NCBI GenBank assembly: GCA_013297875.1
Contig: JAAFIW010000007.1
Coordinates: 62,001 to 126,000, forward strand
Direction: 5' to 3'
Length of the DNA stretch: 64,000 bases
DNA from: Comamonadaceae bacterium
GTDB lineage: Bacteria > Pseudomonadota > Gammaproteobacteria > Burkholderiales > Burkholderiaceae_C
A model generated the notes under the pieces. That model did no database searches. It saw nothing but the letters and a program-made list of their open reading frames with translations, and had not been told where the DNA came from. The translations under genes were made by a program, and so were the position numbers. This document shows, in pieces, positions 21,891 through 30,560 of the stretch (the first letter of the stretch is position 1; every line of letters starts with the position of its first letter).

Positions 21891-21936
21891 CCAGCCCATG
21901 TGAATACTGCTCATATAGCTATATAAATAATAGCAT
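21891..21936 (-). repeat. Dispersed palindromic element, copy E
   Basis: Inverted copy (CCAGCCCATGTGAATACTGC, then a diverged core TCATATAGCTATATAAATAA). It abuts the stop codon of the histidine kinase. Confidence 0.75.
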
Positions 21937-23916
21937 TCAAGTCACCGCCAACGGCAGGCTGATGACCATCACAGTGCCTTGCGGCGTGTTGTCTGTCGCC
22001 ACGGCCTGGCCGCCGTGCGAGCGGGCGATGGTTTGCACGATGGACAGGCCCAGGCCGGCGCTGGGGCTGCTGCGCGAGCTGAAAAAGCGCTCGAACACGT
22101 TTTCTTTGTCCGCATCGGCAATGCCAGGGCCCAGATCGGCCACTTGCAGCGCCACGGCATCAGGCGATGTCAGCAGGCTGACGGTGACGGCCGTTGCGCC
22201 CGCCTCGCTGTGGCGCAGCGCGTTGTCAATGAGGTTGTGCAGGGCGATGGTGATGAGCAAAGGGTCCAGCTGCACGCTGACGGGGTGATCGGGTAGCTGC
22301 GCCTGCAACGCTGAGTCGCTGGGGTAAGTGGCCAGCACGTTCAGCACCAACTGGCGCAGGTCGGTGTTGACTTTTTTCGGCTGAACCGAGAGCTCCTTCA
22401 GGCGGTCGTGCGAGATCAGGCTGTTGGCCAGCTGGTTCAGGCGCTGGGAGGCTTTGCTGATGTTTTGCAAGCGTTGATCGACCTCAGGTGGTATCGATTG
22501 CTTGAGGTAGGCCAGCGAATCGAGCGAGGCTTTGATGATGGCGGCCGGTGTGCGGAACTCGTGCGAGGCCATGGAGAGCAACTGGCGCTGGTCCTGCTCG
22601 GCTTTTTCGACTTCTTTTAGCGCACCTTCCAGCGCCTGGGTGCGGGCCAGCACCTTGGCTTCGAGCTGGAGGTTTTCTTGCTGGAGCAGGCCCAGCAGGT
22701 GGGCGCGATCTGCCTGGTAGTCACGCTGGGTTTGATAGGCCCGCTTGTAGACCGAAAACTGCAGCGACAGAAAGTTGAGCACGCCGGCCACCTGCCAGCC
22801 ATACACCGATGCGTTGCTGATAGCGGTCAGGCCCAGCAAGCTGGAGAGGTTGTAGCTGGCCGCACCCAGATAGACCATGAACAAGGGGCCGTGCAGCAGC
22901 GCGTCGCGGTTGCCACGGGCAATTTGCAGCACGATGACACCGCAGGTCACGCACAAAATGGGCGCGAACGACAGCAGCAGAACACCTTGCACTTGCTGGT
23001 TGCTGAAAAAAGCCAGCAAGGGAATACAGGCCACCACAAAACCCGCCCAGCCAATACAGCCACGGTGCAACCAGAGCGAAATCGATTTGAAATCGAACAT
23101 CATGGTGGAGAACAAAATCCATACCGCCACGCTCAAAAGATTGAGCAAGCCGGTGGCCACATTGATCAGACCCAGGTCTGACAAGGGCAGGTAACGGTAG
23201 GCCAGGCCGTCGATAAAAAACCAGAGCACGGTGGTCACCAGCACCATGGACAACCAATACAGATAGAGCCGCTGGCGCGCAAAAATGTACAAAGCCGCCG
23301 CCACCAGGATCATGACGATGTTGAGCATGAAAATGCCGCCCAGCAGCAGGCTTTCAGTGGCCACTTGCCCTTGAAAAGCCAGGGGCCGATACAGATGCAG
23401 GATGGCGACCATGCTGCTGGTGGTTTGCAGGCGAACCAGCACCGTGCTGTAGCTATTGCCGCGCACCGGGATGACAAAAGTGGGCTGGCGCGCCTGCACC
23501 CGAACCTGCTCGCGCGGCACCTGGTCGCCGGCTTTGCCCAGGCTTTGCAGACTGCCGTCCGGCAGGGTTTGGTAGACGGTGACTTGATCCAGAAAAGCCG
23601 GGCCGACTTGCAAAATCAGGTAGTCAGCCAGCGGGTCGGAGACCTTCACATCAAAAGCCAGCCAGGTTTCGTCTTGGATGAAACCCATCTCCAAATTCCC
23701 GGGTAACAGGGTGAATTTTCCAGCCTGCAAGCCCGCCAGCGCCTGCGCCGCGTCGGTAAAACCGGCCCCGCGTGCGCTGGCTAAAACCGATCCGGCCAGC
23801 GGCTGGCTTTGAAAATCGGGGTTGATCTGAATGGCAAGCGACACCGATGCGGCAGCGCTTGGCGGGGCGAACAGGGCCGCCAGAACCAGAGTCAAGGCCA
23901 ACATAAGATTGCGCAT
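21937..23916 (-). CDS. 7TMR-DISM sensor histidine kinase
   Basis: Membrane sensor kinase. Order: signal peptide (LALTLVLAALFAPPSAAA), a periplasmic 7TMR-DISM extracellular beta-sandwich domain (about residues 30-180), seven membrane helices (about 185-395), a short coiled coil, a HisKA dimerisation domain with phospho-acceptor His in SMASHEFRTPAAII near residue 451, and a HATPase domain with N box HNLIDNALRHS, G1 DLGPGIADADK and G2 AGLGLSIVQTIARSHGG. The DISM sensor domain is thought to bind small ligands, often carbohydrates, but the ligand is unknown. It starts only 24 nt from the divergent response-regulator gene, its likely partner. Confidence 0.95.
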   Translation of the reverse strand: MRNLMLALTLVLAALFAPPSAAASVSLAIQINPDFQSQPLAGSVLASARGAGFTDAAQALAGLQAGKFTLLPGNLEMGFIQDETWLAFDVKVSDPLADYLILQVGPAFLDQVTVYQTLPDGSLQSLGKAGDQVPREQVRVQARQPTFVIPVRGNSYSTVLVRLQTTSSMVAILHLYRPLAFQGQVATESLLLGGIFMLNIVMILVAAALYIFARQRLYLYWLSMVLVTTVLWFFIDGLAYRYLPLSDLGLINVATGLLNLLSVAVWILFSTMMFDFKSISLWLHRGCIGWAGFVVACIPLLAFFSNQQVQGVLLLSFAPILCVTCGVIVLQIARGNRDALLHGPLFMVYLGAASYNLSSLLGLTAISNASVYGWQVAGVLNFLSLQFSVYKRAYQTQRDYQADRAHLLGLLQQENLQLEAKVLARTQALEGALKEVEKAEQDQRQLLSMASHEFRTPAAIIKASLDSLAYLKQSIPPEVDQRLQNISKASQRLNQLANSLISHDRLKELSVQPKKVNTDLRQLVLNVLATYPSDSALQAQLPDHPVSVQLDPLLITIALHNLIDNALRHSEAGATAVTVSLLTSPDAVALQVADLGPGIADADKENVFERFFSSRSSPSAGLGLSIVQTIARSHGGQAVATDNTPQGTVMVISLPLAVT

Positions 23917-23940
23917 GTGCCAGCCCCGTAGAGGTCAGAT

Positions 23941-24693
23941 ATGGAAAGTGTTACCACTGTGACTGTAGCGCCCGACGCCCGAGCCGCCTGCATCCTTGCC
24001 GTGGTGGAGGACGAGCCCGCACTGCTGGAGGAGATGTGCTTTCAGCTGCGCCACCTGGGTTACACCGTGCAGCCGTTTGAAAACGCGGCGCAGTTGTACC
24101 GCTACCTGGCGACTGCTTCCTGCACGGTGGCGGTGCTGGACGTTGGCTTGCCAGGAGAAGACGGCCTTGAAATTTGCCAGCACCTGCGCACGCACGACAG
24201 CCAGATGGGCATTGTGTTCGTGACCGCCCGTGGCTTGCGCGAAGACCGGCTGCGCGGCCTGGCCACCGGGGCTGATGCCTACCTGGTCAAGCCCATCGAC
24301 ATGGATGAGCTGGTGCTGGTGCTGGACCGCCTGAGCCTGCGCGCAGCCAGAAACGGCGATGCGGGCAACACCCCGCCCATGCTGGAGTCAGGCATTTGGT
24401 CGCTCGATTTGGCCAGCGCCATGCTGGTTGCGCCCAACGGTTTTAAGTCACGCGTGACGGTGAACGAAAGCATTTTTTTGCAAAAACTTATAGACCACGC
24501 GGGCCGCACCTGCACGCACGTCGAGCTGGGCGCTGCGCTGGGCGTTCACCCCGACGACCTGGACAAGCACCGGGTGGAAGTGATCGTCAGCCGCATGAAA
24601 ACCAAGATCGAGCGCACCGTGGGCCTGCCGCTGCCGCTGCGGGCGGTGCGTGGGCTGGGTTACAGCTTGGTGGATGTGGCGAAGGTCGGTTGA
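23941..24693 (+). CDS. OmpR-like response regulator
   Basis: Two-component response regulator. The receiver domain has the acidic pair in VVEDEPALLEE, the phospho-acceptor Asp67 in AVLDVGLPGEDG, the Thr in IVFVTARG and Lys117 in YLVKPIDMDE. The C-terminal domain (about residues 145-245) is winged-helix-like: FLQKLIDHAGRTCTHVELGA then HRVEVIVSRMKTKIERTVG and RAVRGLGYSL, as in OmpR/PhoB DNA-binding domains. It lies head to head with the DISM histidine kinase with a 24-nt gap, so the promoters overlap the coding 5' ends and the pair may be autoregulated. Confidence 0.93.
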   Translation: MESVTTVTVAPDARAACILAVVEDEPALLEEMCFQLRHLGYTVQPFENAAQLYRYLATASCTVAVLDVGLPGEDGLEICQHLRTHDSQMGIVFVTARGLREDRLRGLATGADAYLVKPIDMDELVLVLDRLSLRAARNGDAGNTPPMLESGIWSLDLASAMLVAPNGFKSRVTVNESIFLQKLIDHAGRTCTHVELGAALGVHPDDLDKHRVEVIVSRMKTKIERTVGLPLPLRAVRGLGYSLVDVAKVG

Positions 24694-24760
24694 CACGCCA
24701 TGACGAATGACCGTCGATGCTGCGCACCGACATGAAAAATGATGCGATGCAAAGAAAGCG

Positions 24761-26710
24761 TCAGCGTTGCTCGCCCGCCTGAGCCAGTGCGTCGTCGGTG
24801 TTCTTGGTGGGCTTGGGCACCTTGATCTGCACCTTCATCCGGTCTTTGAGCAGGTTGTAGTAAGCCATGCCCTCGGCCGATGTCCACAGCTGGGTGTATT
24901 GCGCAAGCTCCTGTTTGGCGACCTCGGCTGTGGGCGCTTCGCGCGCAACCACGCGGTTCACGCGCACCACCGCATAGCCTTGCGCGCCCAGGTCCACGCC
25001 CAACCAGGCCGGCAAGGCCCCGCCGTCGGTGCGCAAGACGGCATCGACCACCTGCGCAGGCACTTGGGCTTCCGTGCGCGAGACCAGCACGGGCGCAGCC
25101 AGGCTAGCGGTGGTCGGTGCGGCCTTCCAGGCGGCCAGTTGCGCCTGGCCTTTTTCCTTGGCCAGTTGCGCCCCACGCTGAGCCGCCAGGCGGGCACGGG
25201 CCTGCTCTTTCACTTCGGCCAAGGGCAAGGTGCGCGCCGGTGTGTATTTGACGATGCGGGCCGACGCCAGTTGGTTGGCTGCAATCTCAATGGCGGGTGT
25301 GTTGCTCTTTTTCTCCACAGCGTCGGGCGCAAACACGGCGCTCAGAAACTTGGGGTTGGCCAAAACAGCAGCCACACCGGCAGCAGACCCAGCGGGCGGT
25401 TTGCGTGTGAGGTTTTGGGCGGTGCGCACCTGTAGCTTGAAGCGGTCAGCCACGGGTTTCAGGCTGTCGGCCTGCTCATACACGCCGTTGGAAAACGCCT
25501 CGGCCTGCTCGGCAAACTGCTTTTGTGCCTGCTGTTTTTTCACGTCGGCCTCCAGATCGGCGCGCATTTCTTCAAAGCTGCGCTGCTTGGCCACCTTGAT
25601 GTCGGAAAGCAAAATGACGTGAAAACCGAAATCAGACTCGACCACCGGGCTGATGTCGCCTTTTTTCATCGCAAATGCGGCTTCTTCAAACGGCTTGACC
25701 ATGGCACCTTTGGCAAAGAAGTCCAGGTCGCCACCACTGGCTGCCGAGCCCGTGTCGTCGGAGTTTTTGCGGGCCACATCGGCAAACGTCGCGGGGGCTT
25801 TGGTCACTTGCGCCTGCAGGGCTTGCGCCCGCGCTTTGGCTTTCTGGCGGTCGGCCTCTGACGCCGTTTTAGGCGATGCAATCAGGATGTGGCTGGCGCG
25901 TCGCTCTTCCTGCGCGGCCATGCGTGCGGCGTTTTGCTCGTAGTAGGTCTTCAGGTCTTCATCTTTGACAACCAGGGTCTTTTTGATGGCTTCCAGGTCA
26001 AACACCACGTACTCAATGTCGGCCTGCTCGGGTGCCTGAAACAGTGCCGGGTTGTCTTTGTAGAAAGCTTCGATCTGCGCGTCGTCCAGCTTGAGTTGGG
26101 TTGCAAACTCACCAGCCGAAAACTGGGCTAGCTGCACTTCGCGTTTCTCAAAAAATGCATTCAAGGCATTGGCCGAGGCACCGGCTGGCGCAAAGCCCGA
26201 GCCGCGCAAGCCTTCCAGCACCTGGCGGGTAGACAGATCGGCGCGCACCTGGGCTTCAAACATCTGGGGCGTCATGCCTTGGGTGCCCAGCATCTGCCGG
26301 TAGCGCTCCATGTCCAGCCGCCCGTCGGGCCCGCGCAGGCTGGCAATGGTGGGGTCAGTTTGCAGCTCTCGCGCCACGCGCTGGTCACTGATGGCCAGGT
26401 GAGAGTTGGCCGAGACTGCGGCCAGCACCCGGTCGCGCACCAGGCGCTCCAGCGTGGTGTAACGCGCTTGGGGCGTGTCCAGCAGCTTCACGTCCAGGGT
26501 TGGCATCTGGGTGCGCAGCCTGTCCACTTCGTTTTTGTGGGCGATGTCCCAATCAGTCTGGCTGATGTTGCGACCATCCACCCGCGCCACCACGGGGCCT
26601 GCACCACCAAATTTGAAACCCTCCGTGCCCACAAACACGAAGGACACGATGAGCAGCGGAAACAAAATCACCATCACCAACTTGGCGTGTTTTCGGACAT
26701 AGTCAAACAT
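24761..26710 (-). CDS. ppiD: Periplasmic folding chaperone PpiD
   Basis: Inner-membrane anchored peptidyl-prolyl isomerase-like chaperone acting on proteins leaving the Sec translocon. A cytoplasmic N-tail (MFDYVRKHAK) precedes one membrane helix (VMVILFPLLIVSFVFVGTEG), then the SurA_N-like chaperone domain, a parvulin (PPIC) domain at about residues 265-365 (ASHILIASP, then GGDLDFFAKGAMVKPFEEAA and FGFHVILLSD) and a C-terminal helical region. Length (649 aa) is normal. The gene follows hupB and tRNA-Val, matching the conserved hupB-ppiD order. Confidence 0.95.
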   Translation of the reverse strand: MFDYVRKHAKLVMVILFPLLIVSFVFVGTEGFKFGGAGPVVARVDGRNISQTDWDIAHKNEVDRLRTQMPTLDVKLLDTPQARYTTLERLVRDRVLAAVSANSHLAISDQRVARELQTDPTIASLRGPDGRLDMERYRQMLGTQGMTPQMFEAQVRADLSTRQVLEGLRGSGFAPAGASANALNAFFEKREVQLAQFSAGEFATQLKLDDAQIEAFYKDNPALFQAPEQADIEYVVFDLEAIKKTLVVKDEDLKTYYEQNAARMAAQEERRASHILIASPKTASEADRQKAKARAQALQAQVTKAPATFADVARKNSDDTGSAASGGDLDFFAKGAMVKPFEEAAFAMKKGDISPVVESDFGFHVILLSDIKVAKQRSFEEMRADLEADVKKQQAQKQFAEQAEAFSNGVYEQADSLKPVADRFKLQVRTAQNLTRKPPAGSAAGVAAVLANPKFLSAVFAPDAVEKKSNTPAIEIAANQLASARIVKYTPARTLPLAEVKEQARARLAAQRGAQLAKEKGQAQLAAWKAAPTTASLAAPVLVSRTEAQVPAQVVDAVLRTDGGALPAWLGVDLGAQGYAVVRVNRVVAREAPTAEVAKQELAQYTQLWTSAEGMAYYNLLKDRMKVQIKVPKPTKNTDDALAQAGEQR

Positions 26711-26749
26711 TGCAAACTCTCAATCGCATCAAAAACTAAAAAGGCAACA

Positions 26750-26778
26750 AAAAAGGCGAACCGTTGTTCGCCTTTTTT
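26750..26778 (-). terminator. Rho-independent terminator after tRNA-Val
   Basis: Hairpin AAAAAGGCGAAC-CGTT-GTTCGCCTTTTT, which on the minus strand ends in six T. It lies just downstream of the tRNA-Val gene and upstream of ppiD. Confidence 0.9.
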
Positions 26779-26801
26779 ATCCCCTCGTTGGAGGTGGGTG
26801 G

Positions 26802-26877
26802 TGGTGGGTGATGACGGGCTCGAACCGCCGACCTACGCCTTGTAAGGGCGCCGCTCTACCAACTGAGCTAATCACCC
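26802..26877 (-). tRNA. tRNA-Val (anticodon TAC)
   Basis: A 76-nt cloverleaf on the minus strand: acceptor stem GGGTGAT / ATCACCC, D arm GCTC-AGTTGGTA-GAGC, anticodon stem GCGCC / GGCGT with loop CTTACAA (anticodon TAC), five-base variable loop, T arm GGCGG-TTCGAGC-CCGTC, and encoded CCA end. It lies between hupB and ppiD. Confidence 0.97.
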
Positions 26878-26902
26878 CACCGATAACTTGTGCATTCGTG
26901 GT

Positions 26903-27175
26903 TCAGTTCAAAGCGTCTTTCAATGCCTTGCCTGGCCGGAACTTTGGCACCTTGGCGGCCTTGATTTTAATCGCAGCGCCGGTACGCGGGTTGCGACCGC
27001 TGCGGGCCGCCCGTTTACCGACGGCGAAGGTGCCAAAACCCACCAGCGACACCGAGCCGCCTTTTTTCAACGTGGTTTTGACGGCGCCAATCATGGATTC
27101 CAGTGCGCGGGTTGCGGCCGCCTTGGAAATATCGGCATGTTTTGCGATGTGCTCAATAAGTTCGGTCTTGTTCAC
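26903..27175 (-). CDS. hupB: DNA-binding protein HU-beta
   Basis: Small histone-like nucleoid protein that bends and compacts DNA as a dimer. I use the GTG start at 27175, giving the canonical 90-residue protein that begins [20 protein letters not shown] with AGAGGGG upstream; the longer frame to 27271 adds 32 atypical residues. The beta-arm motif [20 protein letters not shown], with the Pro that intercalates into DNA, is intact. Confidence 0.96.
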   Translation of the reverse strand: MNKTELIEHIAKHADISKAAATRALESMIGAVKTTLKKGGSVSLVGFGTFAVGKRAARSGRNPRTGAAIKIKAAKVPKFRPGKALKDALN

Positions 27176-27494
27176 AGGTGCCCCTCTGAGAGGAAAAAGT
27201 TGATCAGTTTGTCTCTTGAAAATTTTCGTCTCGTTGCGCCGATTCAAGTGGTGTCGTTGCACTTGAACCAAACGGCATCGTAGATCTACCGCTGTGCCTT
27301 ACGCGGCTCAGGCATTAAAGCCACGGCAACCCGCCGTGTCAACAAGTCCCGCAGTGCCAAAACGCAAGGCAGCCGCGGATTCTAGTGGCTGGCCTGCAGG
27401 GGGAGAAGCATGGGTACGAACTTTTTTCGCATGGATGCAAAAAGGACACCCAAATGTGCAGTTTGTTGGACACGCCGAACCCTGCTCGCGCCCA
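27176..27494. other. Intergenic region upstream of hupB
   Basis: About 320 nt without a gene. The half next to hupB should hold its promoter and contains one inverted repeat; in the rest I see nothing recognisable. Confidence 0.6.
27243..27267. promoter_or_regulatory. Inverted repeat upstream of hupB
   Basis: Perfect 8-bp arms TTCAAGTG / CACTTGAA separated by 9 nt, about 70-90 nt upstream of the hupB GTG. It could be an operator or a leader hairpin. Confidence 0.35.
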
Positions 27495-28580
27495 TCAAAG
27501 CGCCTGGGCAATCGCCCGGCCCAGATCCTGGGTGTTCGCCGTCCCGCCCAAATCAGGTGTGCGCGGTGCACCACTGCCGGGCGCCAGCACTTTTTCAATC
27601 GCGGCCAGCACGGCATCTTGCGCCGCTTTATGCCCCAAAAACTCCAGCATCATCGCGCCGCACCAAATTTGCCCAATCGGGTTGGCAATGCCCTTGCCCG
27701 CAATGTCAGGTGCCGAGCCGTGCACCGGCTCAAACAGCGAGGGGAACACGCGGTCAGGGTTCAGGTTGGCGCTGGGCGCAATGCCAATGGTGCCGGTGCA
27801 GGCGGGGCCCAGGTCGCTCAAGATGTCGCCAAACAGATTGCTGGCCACCACCACATCAAAAAAGTCGGGCCGCTGCACGAAGTGGGCGGTCAGGATGTCG
27901 ATGTGAAACTTGTCCAGCGTGATGCCGGGATAGCCCTTGGCCATCTCCACAACACGCTCGTCCCAATACGGCATGGTGATGGCAATGCCGTTGGACTTGG
28001 TGGCGCTGGTCAGGTGCTTTTTGGGGCGCGATTGGGCCAGCTCAAAGGCGAATTTCAGCACCCGATCCACGCCGACGCGTGACATCACGGTTTCCTGCAT
28101 CACGATCTCGCGCGCGGTGCCGCCATACATGCGCCCGCCAATGCTGGAGTACTCGCCTTCGGTGTTTTCGCGCACGATGTACATGTCGATCTCGCCTGGT
28201 GCGCGGGCGCTGCCATCGCGCCGCACCACCGGCGCGATGATGCCGGGCATCAGGCGCGCGGGCCGCAGATTGACATACTGGTCAAACTCGCGGCGAAACA
28301 AGAGCAGCGAGCCCCACAGCGACACATGGTCAGGGATTTTTTCGGGCCAACCCACCGCACCAAAGAAGATCGCGTCGTGACCGCCGATCTGGTCTTTCCA
28401 GTTGTCGGGCAGCATTTTTCCGTGCTTCTCAAAGTAGTCCCAACTCGAAAAATCGAAGTGATCAAACTGCAGGTCGATGCCGAATTTCTTGGCCGCTGCC
28501 TCCATCACGCGAATGCCCTCGGGCATGACTTCTTTTCCAATGCCGTCTCCAGCGATCACGGCGATGCGTTTCTTGCTCAT
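27495..28580 (-). CDS. Tartrate / D-malate dehydrogenase family protein
   Basis: NAD-dependent beta-decarboxylating dehydrogenase of the isocitrate/isopropylmalate family, closest in character to tartrate dehydrogenase (TtuC) and D-malate dehydrogenase (DmlA). Visible motifs: IAVIAGDGIGKEVMPEG at the N-terminus, NLRPARLMPGI, YIVRENTEGEYSSIGGRMYG, the catalytic Lys region LTSATKSNGI, the metal-binding NLFGDILSDLGPACTG and the NAD site LFEPVHGSAPDIAGKGIANP. Length (361 aa) fits. Its ATG overlaps the stop of the upstream dehalogenase-like gene (ATGA), so the two are an operon; a LysR gene is divergent. Substrate choice among tartrate, D-malate and related acids cannot be settled from sequence. 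Confidence 0.92.
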   Translation of the reverse strand: MSKKRIAVIAGDGIGKEVMPEGIRVMEAAAKKFGIDLQFDHFDFSSWDYFEKHGKMLPDNWKDQIGGHDAIFFGAVGWPEKIPDHVSLWGSLLLFRREFDQYVNLRPARLMPGIIAPVVRRDGSARAPGEIDMYIVRENTEGEYSSIGGRMYGGTAREIVMQETVMSRVGVDRVLKFAFELAQSRPKKHLTSATKSNGIAITMPYWDERVVEMAKGYPGITLDKFHIDILTAHFVQRPDFFDVVVASNLFGDILSDLGPACTGTIGIAPSANLNPDRVFPSLFEPVHGSAPDIAGKGIANPIGQIWCGAMMLEFLGHKAAQDAVLAAIEKVLAPGSGAPRTPDLGGTANTQDLGRAIAQAL

Positions 28581-29464
28581 GTTTCAACTCCTGTAAAAAA
28601 ATCAAATGCTTGGCGCAGCAACAGCTCGGGCGCTTCTTCGGCAATGTAGTGGCCACACGGCAAACTCTGGCCCGAAAAATCGTGGGCACGCTCGCGCCAC
28701 AGTGCGGGCACGTCAAAGCATTGGCCCACCGTGCCGTGCTGGCCCCACAGCACCCGCAGCGGCTGCGGGAGCTTGTGGCCCGCCTGCACATCGGCGCGGT
28801 CGTTCGCCAGGTCAATGCCTGCACTGGCGCGGTAGTCGCCACAGATGCCGCGCGCTGTGCCTTCAAGCTGCGCACAACGCTCGTACTCGGCCAGTGCCGC
28901 AGGGTCGAAAGCCTGCAAACCGGCGTGGCGCTTACCCATCACGCTGCGCACATAGCGCACCGGGTCTGAGGCGATCAGCGCCTCGGGCAGCGGCGGCGGT
29001 TGGATCAAAAAAAACCAGTGCCAGTAGGCCGTGGCAAACGCCGTGGAGGCCTGCTCGTACATGGCCAGTGTGGGCGCAATGTCCAACAGCATCAGGCGCT
29101 GTACCGCTAGCGGGTGGTCGGCGGCCAGGCGGTGCGCCACGCGGGCACCCCGGTCGTGCGCCAGCACCTGAAAGCGCGCATGGCCCAGCGACTGCATCAG
29201 CGCCAGCGCGTCCAGCGCCATCTCGCGCTTGGCATAGGCAGCCGAGCCCTCGCCGGGCTCGGGCCGGTCGGAATCGCCATAGCCCCGCAAGTCCATCAGC
29301 ACCACCTGAAAGCGCTGCGCCAGTTGCGGTGCTACCCGGTGCCACATCGCATGCGTTTGCGGATGGCCGTGCAGCAAGAGCAAGGGCGCGCCCTGCCCGG
29401 CGGCGCGCGCCTGCAGGCGCACCCCATTGCGCACGACTTGAAACGAAGAAAAATCTGACAGCAT
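28577..29464 (-). CDS. Haloacetate (fluoroacetate) dehalogenase-like hydrolase
   Basis: Alpha/beta hydrolase of 295 residues with the active-site pattern of fluoroacetate dehalogenases. Nucleophile Asp104 with Arg105 and Arg108 (AHDRGARVAHR) would bind the carboxylate, Asp128 (LDIAP) and His272 (CGHYIAEE) complete the triad, and His149-Trp150 plus Tyr211 (YWHWFF, GDYRASAG) would form the halide pocket. These match the Asp110/Arg111/Arg114/Asp134/His155/Trp156/Tyr219/His280 set described for Rhodopseudomonas RPA1163, with constant spacing to Trp156. The start is ATG 29464 (MLSDFSSF); an upstream in-frame extension is antisense to the LysR gene and is rejected. It overlaps the dehydrogenase start by 4 nt. 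Dehalogenation is inferred; an esterase or epoxide hydrolase role is less likely. Confidence 0.85.
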   Translation of the reverse strand: MLSDFSSFQVVRNGVRLQARAAGQGAPLLLLHGHPQTHAMWHRVAPQLAQRFQVVLMDLRGYGDSDRPEPGEGSAAYAKREMALDALALMQSLGHARFQVLAHDRGARVAHRLAADHPLAVQRLMLLDIAPTLAMYEQASTAFATAYWHWFFLIQPPPLPEALIASDPVRYVRSVMGKRHAGLQAFDPAALAEYERCAQLEGTARGICGDYRASAGIDLANDRADVQAGHKLPQPLRVLWGQHGTVGQCFDVPALWRERAHDFSGQSLPCGHYIAEEAPELLLRQAFDFFTGVET

Positions 29465-29509
29465 GGGCCGGATTTTGCAGCTTGACGGAGGCTCAATCAA
29501 GCAATAATC

Positions 29510-30478
29510 ATGAAACTCATTCATGCTGAAATGGAAACAATAAACCCAGCACTTGACCGTGCAGACCTCACGCTGCTGCTGGCGGTGCGCCAGCACGGCA
29601 GCCTGGCCGCAACGGCTTTGGCAGCGGGCATAGCTCCCTCGGTCATCACCAAACGCCTGGCCGCGCTGGAAGCGCGCCTGGGTTTTGCGCTGTTTCACCG
29701 CACCACGCGCCGCGTAACCCCCACAGCCGAGGGCGAGGCCTTGTGCGAGCGCGCGGGGCCCCTGCTGCAAGCCTTTGACGCGCTGGAGCAAGACCTGCTG
29801 GAGCGGCAAACCGAGCCCAGCGGCCTGATTCGCCTGGCGTCTACCTTTGGCTTTGGCCGCTTGTGGCTGGGCCCGGCGCTGGCCGACTTTCAGGCGCTGT
29901 ACCCCAGGCTGCAGGTGCAACTGCAGCTGACCGAGCAACTGCCCGACCTCACGGTGCAGGGCTTTGATGGCGCCGTGTGGCTGTGGGCGGTGCAAGGCCC
30001 GCGCGCAGGCGAGTGGGTGTCGCGCCGCCTGGCCCACAACCAGCGCGTGCTGGTGGCCGCGCCTGTCTACCTGCGCCAGCACGGCACGCCCGCCAGCCCG
30101 CAAGACCTGGCGCAGCACGCCTGCCTGGTCGTGCGCGAGAGCGACCAGCGCTTTGACCTGTGGAACCTGCACAAAACCCGCGACAAAACGCCCACCCGCA
30201 TCAGGGTGCAAGGCCCGCTGTCCAGCAACTCGGGCGAGCTGGTGCGCGACTGGTGTGTGAATGGCCGCGGCATCATGCTGCGCAGCCTGTGGGACGTGTC
30301 GCCCCTGCTGGCCAGCGGCCAGCTGGTGCGGGTGCTGCCAGCCTATTCGATGGTGGATGCCGATGTGCTGTGGCTGGCCCCGCACCGCGCGCAAACGCCG
30401 CAGCGCATGCGGCTGTTGATTGACTTTTTGGTCAAACGCTTTCGGGACGCACCGTGGGAGCGGCAGATGAAACGTTGA
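29510..30478 (+). CDS. LysR-family transcriptional regulator
   Basis: LysR-type regulator with an N-terminal winged helix-turn-helix (DLTLLLAVRQHGSLAATALA, SVITKRLAALEARLGFALFH) and an effector-binding domain. It is divergent from, and only 45 nt away from, the dehalogenase-dehydrogenase operon, so it most likely controls that operon and its own synthesis, perhaps in response to the substrate acid. ATG 29510 or the ATG 21 nt later are both possible starts. Confidence 0.92.
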   Translation: MKLIHAEMETINPALDRADLTLLLAVRQHGSLAATALAAGIAPSVITKRLAALEARLGFALFHRTTRRVTPTAEGEALCERAGPLLQAFDALEQDLLERQTEPSGLIRLASTFGFGRLWLGPALADFQALYPRLQVQLQLTEQLPDLTVQGFDGAVWLWAVQGPRAGEWVSRRLAHNQRVLVAAPVYLRQHGTPASPQDLAQHACLVVRESDQRFDLWNLHKTRDKTPTRIRVQGPLSSNSGELVRDWCVNGRGIMLRSLWDVSPLLASGQLVRVLPAYSMVDADVLWLAPHRAQTPQRMRLLIDFLVKRFRDAPWERQMKR

Positions 30479-30497
30479 CGGCTGCTGCCCCATCAAT

Positions 30498-30559
30498 CAC
30501 TATGTTTTTGATAGCTGCTTGAGCAGGAAATACCTGGGCGAGTAGCCGTTTTGGCTTGA
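30498..30559 (+). repeat. Dispersed palindromic element, copy F
   Basis: Copy CACTATGTTTTTGATAGCTG, CTTGAGCAGGAAATACCTGG, then GCGAGTAGCCGTTTTGGCTT. It lies between the convergent ends of the LysR and EamA genes. Confidence 0.85.
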
Positions 30560-30560
30560 A

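Larger units (their letters stand above)
21008..21936. other. Non-coding repeat-rich intergenic region
   Basis: About 930 nt between the giant gene and the histidine kinase hold no convincing gene. The short frames here read through GC-rich hairpins. The region contains three copies of the dispersed palindromic element, two copies of a GC-rich hairpin element and one element with inverted terminal arms. It must also carry the promoter of the giant gene, which I could not pinpoint. Confidence 0.8.

Noticed and set aside
28606-29529. 307-residue plus-strand frame opposite the dehalogenase-like gene
   Set aside because: Arg/Pro/Ala-rich shadow frame in high-GC DNA with no domain pattern.
29465-30496. 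N-terminal extension of the dehalogenase-like frame up to 30496
   Set aside because: The added 340 residues are antisense to the LysR gene, have no homology-like pattern, and the conserved hydrolase start is at 29464.
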